From Diphasiastrum complanatum (lineage: Eukaryota; Streptophyta; Lycopodiopsida; Lycopodiales; Lycopodiaceae), in contig CM055109.1 of the NCBI GenBank assembly GCA_029204225.1, forward strand, positions 4,841,053 to 4,905,052: 64,000 nt of DNA, written 5' to 3'. A program made the position numbers and the translations under genes. Each line of letters begins with the position of its first letter. Within the stretch, counting starts at the first letter, position 1. The notes beneath the pieces were generated by a model. The model did not search any database and had not been told where the DNA came from. It saw nothing but the letters and a program-made list of their open reading frames with translations. Positions 24,901-35,729 of this stretch are shown here, piece after piece.

Positions 24901-26703
24901 AACAACATAATCAAGAAAATCCTCCAATTAATTTCAATTTATGTCCTATAAAAAAAATTATATTGTCAAGTCTCATCAAATCATGTCTAGTCGTAATGGA
25001 GTCTTGACCTAGTAGACTAAGCCCTAGAAAGTACCTAGTAGACTTGGCAACCTCAAAGGTGCTAATTTTATCTTATCATTCCTTTGTGCAACATCAGAAA
25101 TCGCTGCACAATGAAGGGGGGTCATCTTGATGTCATACTAAGTATATTTCCTTTGTTGCATGCATGTACTTATACTTATTTTCCACTATGAAAATTAACA
25201 ATTGTCTTGGAATCTAGTCCTCTCTACATATGGCAAAAAAAGTTGCCTCCTTGGAATGCCTTCGTTAAGTATTAAATATAGATTACATCAAGTATCCAAG
25301 GAGGAAAAATTGTAGTCCTTTTTGGGTAAGCTTAACACGGATAAGTGACATCTTTGCATCAACAAGCAAAAGACAACAAATCCACATAGATGTGGAATCC
25401 ACTGTTTTTGGTTTGACCTACAAATAACAACAGGAAAAATCATCATATTAAGTGAATAAAAAGAACTATAGCATATATATGAATGCTAAAAATAGCTTCA
25501 TAACCTAGGTAGGAAACCCAATAATAGTGATTCCAGCAGAAAATGAGAAAACCAATGAACTACAAGGAGAAAGTCATTTAAAACATAAGAGAAGGAGATA
25601 ATGCTTCAAAGAAGTCCACATGAACTAGTAAAAGAGTTTGCTGACGACGAAAGTAGGAAAGTTGAAGCAGAGATTGCTTACAGCAAAACAGTGAAATTGC
25701 TCATAATGGAGCACATACACCAGCTAAGAATATTAGCTTACAAAATGCAAGTAGCGGCCATCAAACCACAGCCTTCAGGTTGGTTTATAACGGAATCTGC
25801 CGACCAAGAAGTAGGTAAAAACCGGACTCCATTTGACCCTAAAAGAATCAAGGAAGAAGCTCCTTCCATTGTAGCCTACTGGAACCAGCAAAAAGGGCAG
25901 CTTATTGATTCTTCCTTTTGAAATACGTGATTCAACAAAAGGGCTGCTGAAGCTTGGGACACTCCAAGTTTGGACATTATCTATGACAAACAATCTAATT
26001 TCCTTTCTTACAAGAGATTTGAAAACTTAAAAGCTTGTGCCCTCAACAATTCAACAGGGAAATCTATACGTTAAATAAAAATTTACCAAACACCTAATGA
26101 CGCCATCAGCACCAGGCCCACCCCATTCAACACCTTAGTGAACCCTGAGTAATTGGTTACATATCTCTGCTCAAAAGCCCAAGAATTAAATCTCTTGATC
26201 AACAAGGACATCTAAAATTCGACACCCCTCTGCAGAAATGTTAGGTATTAAGCCTTCATCATTTTCCTCAAAACAGGTTACAAACTGAAACTGTGTAATC
26301 GGTGTCTCAGCTAGGGTTTTGAATAAAAAAACCCATTGATAAAAAGAACTTAATCCAGATGATATGACATGTGTATGTCAACTCAAGTCGAGGCTAAGAT
26401 TGACAACAAGCCTCATAAAACTAAGTGCAAGAAGAAGCACGGAAACTCCACCTGTCAATCATAGATAGTTTCAATAGAAACATGTTCATACAGAAAGGAT
26501 ACAGATACTGTGAAAAACGGACAGAAAATAAAGTACTTTTACTGAAGAAAATTTCGATCACAACAATTTCAGGTTGCATGATGCAAGCATAACTTCCACT
26601 AAAAAAGAAAGGCAATTTGCTAGGAAAAAGGTAAGAAATATTTACTGTCAAGATTGTCTGCAAGAGATGTCGAAGGGATATCATTGGGACCAGCCCAAGA
26701 CAT
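12973..26703 (-). CDS. LSM1: LSM1, Sm-like subunit of the cytoplasmic LSM1-7 decapping complex
   Basis: Five exons on the minus strand: 26703-26646, 20112-20044, 19718-19603, 13379-13317 and 13050-12973. All have GT/AG borders and join in frame to 127 aa plus TGA; Arabidopsis LSM1 is 128 aa. The start MSWAGPND is the family start. The Sm1 motif spans exons 2-3 (KLLVILRDGIKLIGVLRSFD, then QNA) and Sm2 is IRGENVVLIGEL. The LSM1-specific C-terminal helix reads EIKRAQKAERDATELKGTMR, and the protein ends KRMEFLDLD. LSM1 defines the cytoplasmic LSM1-7 ring, which binds 3' ends of deadenylated mRNA and, with PAT1, promotes DCP2 decapping in P-bodies. The one missing residue lies in exon 1 (DIPSTSL versus the usual DI-x-LSTSL). 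Introns 1 and 3 are 6,533 and 6,223 bp and packed with transposon remnants; introns 2 and 4 are 325 and 266 bp. No coding damage was seen. Confidence 0.95.
15845..17456 (-). mobile_element. Decayed hAT transposase (in LSM1 intron 3)
   Basis: Reading down the minus strand, pieces of a plant hAT transposase follow in family order but in shifting frames. These are KKPVPTRFAYHFIVLERLL (about 17330-17270; family TRFATxFIxLExLL), VEVLQRVYHVLRLVDQEG (about 17140), YLIYEFMDRIGETL (about 17070), WNFFHKPIHAVAHLLHPMW (about 16870-16815), and the C-terminal dimerisation block WSLMHTKRRNRLNVPHLNRL (about 16590-16530). They are followed by an acidic low-complexity tail, an RG-rich stretch (about 15995-15955) and a Ser/Asp-rich end stopping at TAA 15847-15845. 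Frameshifts and stops make it non-functional. The BED zinc finger and terminal repeats were not located. Confidence 0.8.
17505..17810. mobile_element. 290-bp hAT-type MITE with 8-bp target duplication
   Basis: The element 17513-17802 starts CATAGAA and ends TTCTATG (inverted ends). It is flanked on both sides by the identical 8-mer GGTGTAGT (17505-17512 and 17803-17810). An 8-bp duplication is the hAT superfamily signature. Inside, the motif GAACCGT occurs five times and its complement ACGGTTC seven times, concentrated near both ends with an AT- and polyC-rich centre. This resembles the subterminal transposase-binding repeats of hAT elements. There is no coding capacity. It lies 56 bp from the hAT transposase remnant, but whether they are related is not shown. 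Confidence 0.85.
17940..18289 (+). pseudogene. Acidic low-complexity coding-like remnant
   Basis: In one frame from about 17960, with a stop near 18015, the plus strand reads an acidic stretch (SDGHSEDGEYVQEDDSDEDG), then an Arg-rich patch (RRARRQPQEIG), ending at TGA 18287-18289. The composition resembles the acidic tails of hAT transposases, like the one on the other strand 1.7 kb away. No catalytic motif is visible, so the assignment is only a suggestion. Confidence 0.3.
21608..21647. repeat. Perfect 17-bp inverted repeat, 6-nt loop
   Basis: Arms 21608-21624 and 21631-21647 are exact reverse complements (acaattttatcacctat). A further half-copy of the right arm lies at about 21537-21554. 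It is in LSM1 intron 1 and could form a hairpin in the transcript or be the fused ends of an old foldback or MITE element. Confidence 0.85.
22640..23010 (-). mobile_element. Ty1/copia integrase C-terminal remnant (LSM1 intron 1)
   Basis: The minus strand around 22970-22680 reads FEVGSIAYADISKDMRSKLD, then YDDQEKGYRLYDIAGKNVII and SR. This matches the copia block after the integrase core (FGxxAYxHIPKxxRxKLD ... GYxxxxKGYRLYxPxxxKVxxSRDV). A frameshift follows SR, after which another frame continues with the expected F-D-E-M-like context. The flanks (23010-23870) are degraded; a GC-rich patch at 23690-23780 carries several GGCGCC palindromes and may be part of the same element's start, but I could not confirm it. 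Confidence 0.7.
24240..24780. repeat. Nested degenerate tandem repeats, GC-rich
   Basis: GTTGGTTAAGT(C/T)TGATGTA with a following CGGCTTGCTT recurs at about 24536 and 24608, with weaker copies at 24440 and 24724. A GGCGCCAGGTTGG block occurs at about 24498 and 24681. A 37-bp duplication (GGTATGC...GGGACCATTC) lies at about 24270 and 24307. Short ORFs across this region are incidental. It is probably LTR or leader sequence of an unidentified retroelement. Confidence 0.55.
25601..25921 (+). pseudogene. Unrecognised 106-codon coding-like stretch in LSM1 intron 1
   Basis: An ATG-to-stop stretch of 106 codons encodes a hydrophilic protein with balanced composition (ELVKEFADDESRKVEAEI, then LLIMEHIHQLRILAYKMQVA). 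The same kind of sequence seems to go on in another frame beyond the stop (AAEAWDTPSLDIIYDKQSNF). That pattern suggests a frame-shifted fragment of a real protein, such as a retro-copy or captured exon. It lies antisense inside the LSM1 intron. I do not recognise the family. Confidence 0.35.
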
Positions 26704-27500
26704 TCCCCTTTTTGCCCTTCCGGGAAGGGCTTCACTCCTTCACTGGCTGGTGCACAGATAACCATATGAATGCATGCTCGTTGCCCCAAACCACTTATCC
26801 AACAAACACGACCTCGCTGTCTATTCACACTCACAAATCCAGTTTGCTTTTCTACCAAGAATAAATAGCTTCCCTAAATTCTCACATAAACTCAAAACAT
26901 AACAGATTAGACTATGAAACACCTAGATCTCTAAAATCCTAAAAGACGAACGACTCGGATGAAACCCTAATCTGAAATAAGGCAGTCTAATAATGAATCG
27001 GTTGCTCCAGTTCAGAATCTCTTTAAGGTTTTTCAAATCTGCGAACGGGATTCTTGTTTCTATATCCACTCTGTGACCAAATCTGCAACAGAAAACTGAA
27101 ACTAAGCAACAAAGAAAGCTGAAAACACAACCCCAAATCTATGTTCAAAGGAGCGGCAAACTGCCTGCCCTTCTATCTTCATACATCGCACACCGCGTCT
27201 CTACATTTTCAGCAGCTCGCACGCTGCTACATACTCACGCGCTTTCCTGTCCTGTCCTTTCCTTCTTCCTCCCCCCTCCTTCTCCCCCTCGCTCGCTCTC
27301 TCCCTCCCTCCCTCGATGTCTCTCTCTCTCTTTCTCGCTACGATCCATCAGAAGCGGTCTGGAAGCGCTTCCTTCTCTTTCCACAATACCCCAAGGCACA
27401 TGTGGAAGCGCTTCCTTCTCTGGCCAGGTGGCGCATCCAACCAAAACGTGGCAGTATTGGCAAAAATATAAGGAAGCTTGCTTTTCACGCAAGGAAGGGA
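26704..27500 (-). promoter_or_regulatory. LSM1 5' flank with duplicated GGAAGCGCTTCC palindrome
   Basis: This region lies immediately upstream of the LSM1 start codon. It becomes GC- and CT-rich from 27140, unlike its AT-rich surroundings. An 18-bp sequence starting with the palindrome GGAAGCGCTTCC occurs exactly twice, at 27361-27378 and 27404-27421, 43 bp apart. A CT-rich block (27250-27335) is adjacent. The placement suggests promoter or 5' UTR. No TATA box is assigned. Confidence 0.5.
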
Positions 27501-28479
27501 CACACCAGCCCCAGGCCCCCTTTTTGCTTAAAAGTTAAGTTTTATTTCTACCTACAAATCATTGTGACCTTGTTTTCGAACCGAACTAGAGTAGTGTTGG
27601 CTGGGTATAACATAAGACGACCGAGTATCAATACTGAGATCCAGCAAGTAAATTTCTTTAGGGCACCAAACATTATTGAGGATCGTGGACATACCATTGG
27701 TTGATACTTGTTTTGATACTCTTTTGATAATTGGCCTTATGTATGATAGATAACCGCCAAAAATCATCGAGTTTGATGATTTTTGTCGAGGGGTAGATAG
27801 ATGGCTATAGCAATTTTTTTAGATAGTTGAAACAAGCGATTACATTTGACTTAGAAAAATGGATTGACTAAAATTGATGGGTATTAGAAACACAATTTGC
27901 TTGCATAACACTCATTTAGAGTAAGAACCTCAAAACTTCAAATGTTATGTTGTGAAAAGTTCAAAACCCCGAAACTAGAACTTCATTTGGCCAAAATGAA
28001 TCTTGAAACACCCACTAAAAATCATTTCAAGGAGGAACTAGACAAGAGAATTTTGAAGTTATTTCTTTGTACTAAGATATGAGTTAAAAATATTTCTTGA
28101 AGTTTTAGTAATTTTGGCTTACTTTGCCAAGCACTACTATGTAGTTGGCAGGGCTAAATAAAATTTTGGTTGGTATGAAACCAAGGCACTTCGAATCTAT
28201 CATTTCTTCAAGCTAGGTATTAGTGTTTGGTATATCGAGTCCTAGAGAATAGGCTTGTGTTTGAGAGTAAAATGGATCCTTTAATAGGATGACATCCCAC
28301 ATAATTGCATATAAACTGAGTTGATGTGATGTGCATGACAAGCATAAATGGTGCATGGTTTAGCCACTTTTCTTCCGCTGCCATACCTCATTGATCATTT
28401 ATCATTATCTTTACTTATGGATGACCCATTTGAGACATCTTTGCATAGCAATTGTTTCTAGTCCTATACGTTCTATAAT

Positions 28480-29581
28480 ACCAGAAAGTATGTTCACCTC
28501 GGGGACAACAACACACATTCTATCACAGGTTAAGGTACTGTAAGATTAAGCTTCCATAATGATCAATTGAAACTACTCTCCAAAGTCTTTTATGTATCGA
28601 ATCTATCTACAAATCTGCTATATGTCAGTAGAATTATTGATCTAGGACATAGAGTAGATTTCAAATTGATCAATGTAGAGATGTCAATAGGACAAATAAA
28701 TTCTTGCGCTCGAAAAGAGACATGGATACTTATATAGACTAAGTCGCCGTTATTCTACTGCGAATCAAACCTTGAACACTTTTGTTCATATCAATAAAGG
28801 ACTATTTTGGCATTATGGACTTGGTCACTTAAAACATGCATCTGTTTCAAACATGTCTAAATAGTCTATTGTACTTGATCTTGGCTATCCAGATAAAAAA
28901 GTCGAACTCCCTGTTTGCTAGAGTTGCATTATTGGAAAGCAGATTAGGATCCCATCACCAGCATGTAACTAAGGATTTGTTAGACATTGTATGTATAGAC
29001 ATATGTGGCCCAATGCAAACATTGTCATTAGTAGGTGGCAGATTTTTCATTACCTTCATGGATGACTATTCTAGAAGAATAGTTGTATATTTATTAAACA
29101 TAAATCAGAAGCATTCAACTTCTTCAGAACATTCAATGAGCGAGCTGAGAAGGAAACTAGTAAACGTAGTGCAGAGTATATCTCAACCGAATTCAAGGAG
29201 TATTGTCTTAGCCAAGGCATTGAGCAACAATTCATCACTCCTTATTCGCCTCAGTCCAATGGAGTTGCTGAGAGGAAGAACTGAACCTTAGTCTAATCAG
29301 CTAAGTCTATGCTTGCTCACGCATCACTACCTAAGCACTTATGGGCTGAAGGTATTTCCACTATAGCTTATATTCAGAACAAATATTTGGCCAAAGGTCG
29401 CTCATGTATAATATCTTATGATGTTTGGACAGGCTCCAAATCATCATTGAAGAACCTCAGAGTGTTTGGATCTATTGCCTATGTCCAAATCCTGAAGGAG
29501 ACTGGAAAGAAACTGGACTCTCGCAATCTCAAATCCATCCACATTGGTTATGTTTCTTCATACATAATCTACAAGCTATAT
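28480..29581 (+). mobile_element. Ty1/copia remnant: protease end, GAG-pre-integrase, integrase
   Basis: In shifting frames the plus strand reads KYVHLGDNNTHSI and VFYVSNLSTNLLYV (copia region after the protease), then LFWHYGLGHLKH (GAG-pre-integrase LWHxRxGH, about 28803), CIDICGPM (first integrase Asp, about 28996), and RFFITFMDDYSRR. Next comes EYISTEFKEYC with the second-Asp segment scrambled, then QFITPYSPQSNGVAERKN (third catalytic residue present, followed by a stop), LPKHLWAEGISTIAYIQN and NLRVFGSIAYVQIL. The order is collinear with copia pol. It is interrupted at about 29581 by an LTR-like insert and resumes at 30412. Confidence 0.85.
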
Positions 29582-30411
29582 TGTCATGCCCATGACTAGT
29601 CTCGGGTAGCGTGTCCACGCTAGAGATCAGTAGACCAACAACCCGTAAGTTAGTTATCACTATAAGGGAATTCGGGCCCTTATGTGTATAAGGTCATAAT
29701 GAATCGTTGTAGGCCTAAACTCATGATGGTGGATTTATATGAGTCTATCAGTGAGTCATTGGAGAACTGGATGACGTGGCCCAAATAGGCTGTAGAGGTG
29801 TCCAGTGAGGTGTCATAGTGCACTACTAGTGGTGCATGGGCCTTGGAGGGTATAAGTATATCTATTGGGCTCTCACTAGTGTATGTTTGATTGCATGATT
29901 TGTAGCAGTATGTTGTTGGTGTGAATCCTCATTCCTCTTTGAGATTGATCCATAGCTTGGGGGCTAGATCTGTTCGATCTAGGATTGGTTGAGTTGGTTT
30001 GTCCATCATTCGTTCCCTTCGTAGTGGTGCATGGGCCTTGGAGGGTATAAGTATACCTATTGGGCTCTCACTAGTGTATGCTTGATTGCATGATTTGTAG
30101 CAGTATGCTGCTGGTGTGAATCCTCATTCCTCTTAGAAATTGATCCATAGCTTGGGGGCTAGATCCGTTCGATCTAGGATTGGTTGGGTTGGTTTGTCCA
30201 TCATTCGTTCCCTTCGTAGTGGTGCATGGGCCTTGGAGGGTATAAGTATACCTATTGGGCTCTCACTAGTGTATGCTTGATTGCATGATTTGTAGCAGTA
30301 TGCTGCTGGTGTGAATCCTCATTCCTCTTTGAGATTGATCCATAGCTTGGGGGCTAGATCCGTTTGATCTAAAATTGGTTGGGTTGGTTTGTCCACCATT
30401 TGTTCCCTTCG
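29582..30411 (+). mobile_element. LTR-like insertion inside copia pol
   Basis: The copia reading breaks off just before TGTCATGCCC at 29582 and picks up in the RT at 30412. The intervening 830 bp is non-coding and starts with TG as LTRs do. It ends in three exact-length tandem units (next entry). No target-site duplication is evident, so it could be a solo-LTR fragment or a rearranged insertion. Confidence 0.5.
29827..30411 (+). repeat. Three tandem 195-bp units, each with a TATA-like box
   Basis: Units at 29827-30021, 30022-30216 and 30217-30411 are nearly identical with constant length. Each carries GGAGGGTATAAGTATA about 35 bp from its start. The divergence is a handful of substitutions, so the triplication is more recent than the decay of the surrounding copia element. 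Confidence 0.9.
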
Positions 30412-31005
30412 AACCAAAAGCTGATGGGAGTATCGATCGAAGGAAAGATCGACTAGTAGTGAGAGAATTTTTTCAAATCCCAAATATCAACTACATTGAG
30501 ACTTTTGGCCCTATAGTCAAGCATTCCTCGATCAAAACTCTCCTATCATATGCTTTTGCAGCCAATCTTGAAGTACATTAACTTGATGTATAGACAGCCT
30601 ATCTGAATGAAGTAATCGAACAAGATTTTGACATGATGCAACTTCGAGGGTTACGTGCTCAAATGGTAAGGAAAATCATGTATGTAAATTCCATAAGGCA
30701 CTTTATGGCTTGAAGAATCTACCTATCAGGGGATTTTTGAATGGGGGATTGGTCTCACCAAAAAGCCCTAAAAGGGAAAGGGCCCACACTGCCCTTACGG
30801 TGGGGATCGAGAAAGACTGCTTCCAACAACGGGTCCACTCAATCCCTCCACACTCCTCCTACCAATGGAAGTTTTTCAAGCTTCCAAAAATATGGTTGGA
30901 TGAGAGTAGATTATGTTCCTGTCAATGTGGTTCAGGCAATCGGTGTCGTTTCTATCATCCCAAAATGGTGTTGTACTCTAATATGTGTGAAGATGAGTCG
31001 TTTCT
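30412..31005 (+). mobile_element. Ty1/copia RT remnant (continuation)
   Basis: ADGSIDRRKDRLVV, FFQIPNINYIETFGPIVKHS and TLLSYAFAANLEVH match the start of copia RT (KPDGSxxRxKARLV, YxETFxPVxxxxxxR). Then come LYGLK-like and WMRVDYVP-like traces in other frames, ending near 31005. The YVDD catalytic block is not recognisable. This is the same element as 28480-29581. Confidence 0.75.
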
Positions 31006-31219
31006 AAGTACTACTCACAGTATTGTATCATAATCACTAACCCAACTGCTTACCGCATGCCTCTTAACAAGCCTCGGTTTTCTTTCTCCCATACAATACT
31101 AGACTTGTCGTTTCTCGATTTGGTGCTAATACTGCTAGATGGCTCATGTTGTCAAGCAGTACTAGAGTGTTCACTATCGAAAGAGTATCGAGTGTCGACT
31201 ATCGATAGCCACTCAAATG

Positions 31220-33171
31220 TGTGCAAAATTTCATAGTAATGGACTCAATTTGATCTACAAATGATCAATAAGAGTGATTGGAAGCTTGGAATGTTGATCT
31301 ATATCAAAACTAGCATCCAAAACTAGCTTCTACTTGACAATTTCTATCTATCCAAGCAAGAACAACGTAAAATAATGATCCAAAGGCTTCACACATGTGA
31401 AGTATAGCCACTTTATGGCCTGCCAACAGCAAATAAGTTTACTTAAGAAATCCTAAGCATTCATCCACAAAGAACTTGCTTAAGAGAGTGAAAACACCAA
31501 GATTGCTCCCAAATCAAAGTTTCTCATCATTCCTCCAAATGGATCTCACATGGATGATATACAAAATCTTCATAATCTCCCTCTAAGCCATATCCAGCAC
31601 GTGTGAGATAGCTCATAGTGCTTATCCATATCCACTTTGGCTAAGATTCCACTAATTTGCCACATCATCATTGGTGGCTAGTGTTGACCTTCTAGATTCT
31701 TTCAATCTAGGAGATGACTCTTATAATTTAGGAGATTTGACATTTGATTCAAATGAAATCTATATACAATGGATCTGAACTTTATGCTCGACATTTCACA
31801 CATGGGAGACCACTCCTACCCATGTGATATAGCATTTTCTACCACTAGAATGGTGCCAAGTGGCATAATACTACTAAACTAGTTTTTGGCCAATTTAACC
31901 ACTAGTTTCCAAATAAATGAGATGTATGACCTATATGATCTATCTAAATGATTTAGGCATATATTTCACATGTGGGGATAGGCTCCAGACATGTCTAATG
32001 ATTATAGGTACAATTCATAATGGCATTTACAAGATTTGATCAAGTTAGCTTTTGCCAATTCTAACACTCCTCCTCAAAACTAACTTGATGAAAGCATGAT
32101 GATTTTGAGCTTGAATCCATGGGCTGAGTTGGTCTTCAAATATGGATCCTTGCTGGTTCAAAGGTGTGAAGATCAGTCAATGAGTTTGATGAGGCTACAG
32201 GCCTCAAACTCTTTCCACACTTTGAAAATGCTTTTGGAAGGCTGAGTGCAAGCTCCTTTGTGCACAGGATCTCCATTGATTTGTAGTTGGAGTGGCCCAA
32301 CATCTTATGCCAAAGCTCCACTTGTGCAAGCTCCTCCTTAGCCATGTTCACACTTCCAAGAATCATATAAGCATCAAGCTTAAATAGCCTCCCCTGCTTG
32401 AATCTCTTTACAATGCAAGTGTCATTCATCATAATAGAGCAAACACCTTGTTTAAAATGGATATCTAAACCACTATCCATTAGTTGTCCAACACTTAGCA
32501 AGCTCTTAGTAAGATCAGGAACATAGAGTACATTTTCAAGATCCAATCATTTTTAGAGGATCCAAGACTTAAAGATATTGTTTCCACTCCATCTATTCTA
32601 CATTCTTGATCACTTGTTGTTAGAGCAAACTTTTTACAACCTACAAAAGGTACAAGAGTTGAGAAGAAATCCTTTTGGAATGTCACGTGGGAACTAGCCC
32701 CACTATCAATCCACCACGTGTCATTGGAGTAGCTCTTGCTTGTTGGAGTAGATGCCATCAAGGATGAATCAACTTCATCCTCATAATCATCCTCCTCCTT
32801 AAGGGTAAGGTTTCCTTACTTGCTCTCACTTTGTGCATTCTTCTTTTTGTAGCACTCAAATGCAAAGTGCCCCTTGTTTCCACAAATGAAACACTTTTGT
32901 TTGGCTTTGTCTTTCTTCTTTCCTTTAGAGCTTGATGCTTCATCATTTCTACCACTAGAATGGTGCCAAGTGGCATAATACTACTAAACTAGTTTCTGGC
33001 CAATTTAACCACTAGTTTCCAAATTATGAGATGTACGACCTATATGATCTTAATAACTTAGGCATAGATTTCACAGGTGGGAACAAGCTCCACACATGTC
33101 TAATGGTGATAGGTACAAGTCATTATGGCATTTACAAGATTTGATCAAGTTAGCTTTTGCCAATTCTAACA
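31220..33171 (-). mobile_element. Internally deleted Ty1/copia element with LTRs
   Basis: On the minus strand an LTR starts at 33171 with TGTTAGAATTGGC, but only its first 226 bp (33171-32946) remain before it joins gag. The same LTR start recurs at 32065, directly preceded by the polypurine tract TTTTGAGGAGGAG; this 3' LTR probably runs to 31220 (about 846 bp, ending GCACA). The internal 32945-32066 encodes the gag zinc knuckle CFICGNKGHFAFEC, the protease WWIDSGASSHVTF, LENVLYVPDLTKSLLSVGQL, and the GAG-pre-integrase LWHKMLGHSN. The primer site, most of gag, integrase, RT and RNase H are gone. AATG flanks both ends (31216-31219 and 33172-33175), compatible with a short target duplication. 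The element is dead but could be mobilised only if helped in trans and if it had a complete 5' LTR, which it lacks. Confidence 0.8.
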
Positions 33172-34006
33172 AATGCTTGATTCGAATAACTGTCGAATCG
33201 AACTTTTGAACCTTTCTCACCCTCAAATCCAACCAATTCAAATGTGACTTGAATTAACAAATTGTCAACTGTCTAACTAATGTGGTACCACCACTTTAAA
33301 TAAAGCTAGTCACCTATGCAAGCTACTTTTAGCATTGTGCAATTACTCAAACAATTGAATCCCCTGAGTTTTATAATGTTCAACTAGAGTTGTAATCTCT
33401 TAATCTTCCCTTGAAAAGCAAGCGCTAGTTTTAGCTTTTTCCAATCTTCATGGACATGGTTGTACTAAGTAGGACAAAAGGATGTCATGAACATATGCTC
33501 ATAAGCATTTGTACAAATATATTAGTAGGTCCCCATTCTTGTATTATCATTGAGAAAAGTGTGACCCTTGTACTAGCAAGTGCATAGATTATGCTACATA
33601 AGATGTTACGTTTTAGCCTAACTTTTAGACATGTGAATGAAATATCTCCTTAGCTTGAGGCCTTCATCCATTTATTTTCCTAGCCAAGTACATGGCTTAC
33701 ATAATGATGCACTTAGAAGCTTTTTTCTAAACAACTATTTTCTTTCTCCAAAAAGTGGTTGGTGAGTCTCACATGGAGAATGTGAGCTAGGTGCCAAATT
33801 CATAATACTTTCATGTTTTATTGTGTCATGGTACAAACATGATATTGCTTCCAAATTTGTATGGTATCTCGTGTAATAGCATGCTTAAAAAAGAGGCACA
33901 ATTATTTATATTATATATCTAGTACTATAACATGTATTAAAGAAATAGTACAAGAAAAGTAATATAGATATACTTTACAATGGCTAGCAATTACTTCCAT
34001 GTGGCT

Positions 34007-34206
<200 letters not shown>

Positions 34207-35584
34207 TCAAGAGCTTACTTAAAAATTATATCACATAGGCAAGCCATTGCAAGTCATGTTGCATCACTACAAAACATTTAAAAGAAAAAAATGTATCATC
34301 TAAATTAAATGTAACAAGCACTTGCTTTTTCAAAAAAAAAAAACTCAAAAGTGAACTGTGCATCTAGACAACATTTTGCTCATCTAGCCATTCCTTTTGT
34401 TTTTGTATAAGAGAATAAACCAATTTTCTCATCTAAAAATAGTTTTAATATATGTCCTTTTGTTACATGTAGTCACGTAAATGCTCATTTATTTCATTGT
34501 GTATGTTTGAGTACATAATTGAACTTTAGTCTCATAAAATAATAGATAAGACTATTTTTATTAAGCATACTTCTCCTTACACATATCATGCTCTTTGAAT
34601 AAGCTAGTCCCATTACAATAAATATGTTGAGGACCTTGGACATGATTACTTATATTTCTAGTACAACTTAATTATCGTGAAAGTTGCTATGTTTCACCAT
34701 GGAAATTAGAAAATATTTATTATTTAACAGGGAACAAATAGCACAAACATATTTTGTCAACAACATAGCAAAATCTACAACCTTTGATCACTATAACTTA
34801 ATAAAGCAAGCGTGTGCATGCTCATAGAAAATAGCTAGATTGAAACATTCCAAGTTTCTAATACATGTTTGCGTTTCACATGCTTTGCCATCCTTTTGTG
34901 TAATATTTAATTAGCTTTTAAGCATGAGAATATATCAATAATTATGTAAATCCTCTTTTTAGTTTTATACGTGGATCGTGATATCATAAAAAAGTTTGTT
35001 TGATTTTAGATTTAACTTATAGAAAGAGATGAAAGCCAAATTCTATATCTTGATGTTTATCATTTGGCAAGATTGTGTAGAATAGTTTTGTGGAGCTTTG
35101 TTGATTGAATCTCATGGTAGTATAGGATACTTAAAAAATTGTGTTCCATCATGATGTTATTTGATCAATATTTCTATGTCAATATTGTTTCTCCTATACC
35201 AATTTATGAGAGCAACATGAGAAGGTTGTTGACTATATTGCTTCTAGGTTTCATTGATTATTATGTAGAATAATATATGACATTTAATAAGGATACTTTG
35301 AAAAGATAGATGGTATCAAGAAAAATTGCATGTAATATTTATTATGCACAAATACATACATATTTGTTTGATGCAAAACTAGAAGTTTAGTAGTGGAGGC
35401 TAGCTCCAATTGATAAATTCAACATATCTCCCACCAAATGAAGCACACCATGTAGTCTACCATAGATAAAATAATAACATCACTCAAAGGAGGGTCCTTA
35501 CATATCAAATTTATTACCAAAAAGTCTTGTAGCATAGAATATAAAGCTTGCAGCAAAAATGGTGTCGCTCTTGCTATGATAAAG

Positions 35585-35680
35585 ACTTTGCTCCTACCAT
35601 TTCTAGTCAAATGTCCATATGGGAATTCAAACTTGGGTCGCTTAACCCACAAGCCAAGATTATATCCAACACATTATGAG
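35585..35680 (-). repeat. Possible tRNA-derived (SINE-like) segment
   Basis: The minus strand reads TTGGCTTGTGGGTTAAGCG followed by a B-box-like AAGTTTGAATTCCC. This spacing resembles a decayed pol III A/B-box pair of a tRNA-derived SINE. It could equally be chance within the 3' flank of the adjacent copia remnant. Confidence 0.25.
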
Positions 35681-35729
35681 TATTAGAAGTAAAATCCATA
35701 GTTAATATTCATGCTAGGAATTTGAATGA

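Noticed and set aside
24186-24910. Overlapping 80-100-codon ORFs
   Set aside because: They arise from GC-rich degenerate tandem repeats and change frame with each unit.
27141-27704. 187-codon ORF upstream of LSM1
   Set aside because: Low-complexity CT-rich start, no family resemblance, and it overlaps the likely LSM1 promoter on the opposite strand.
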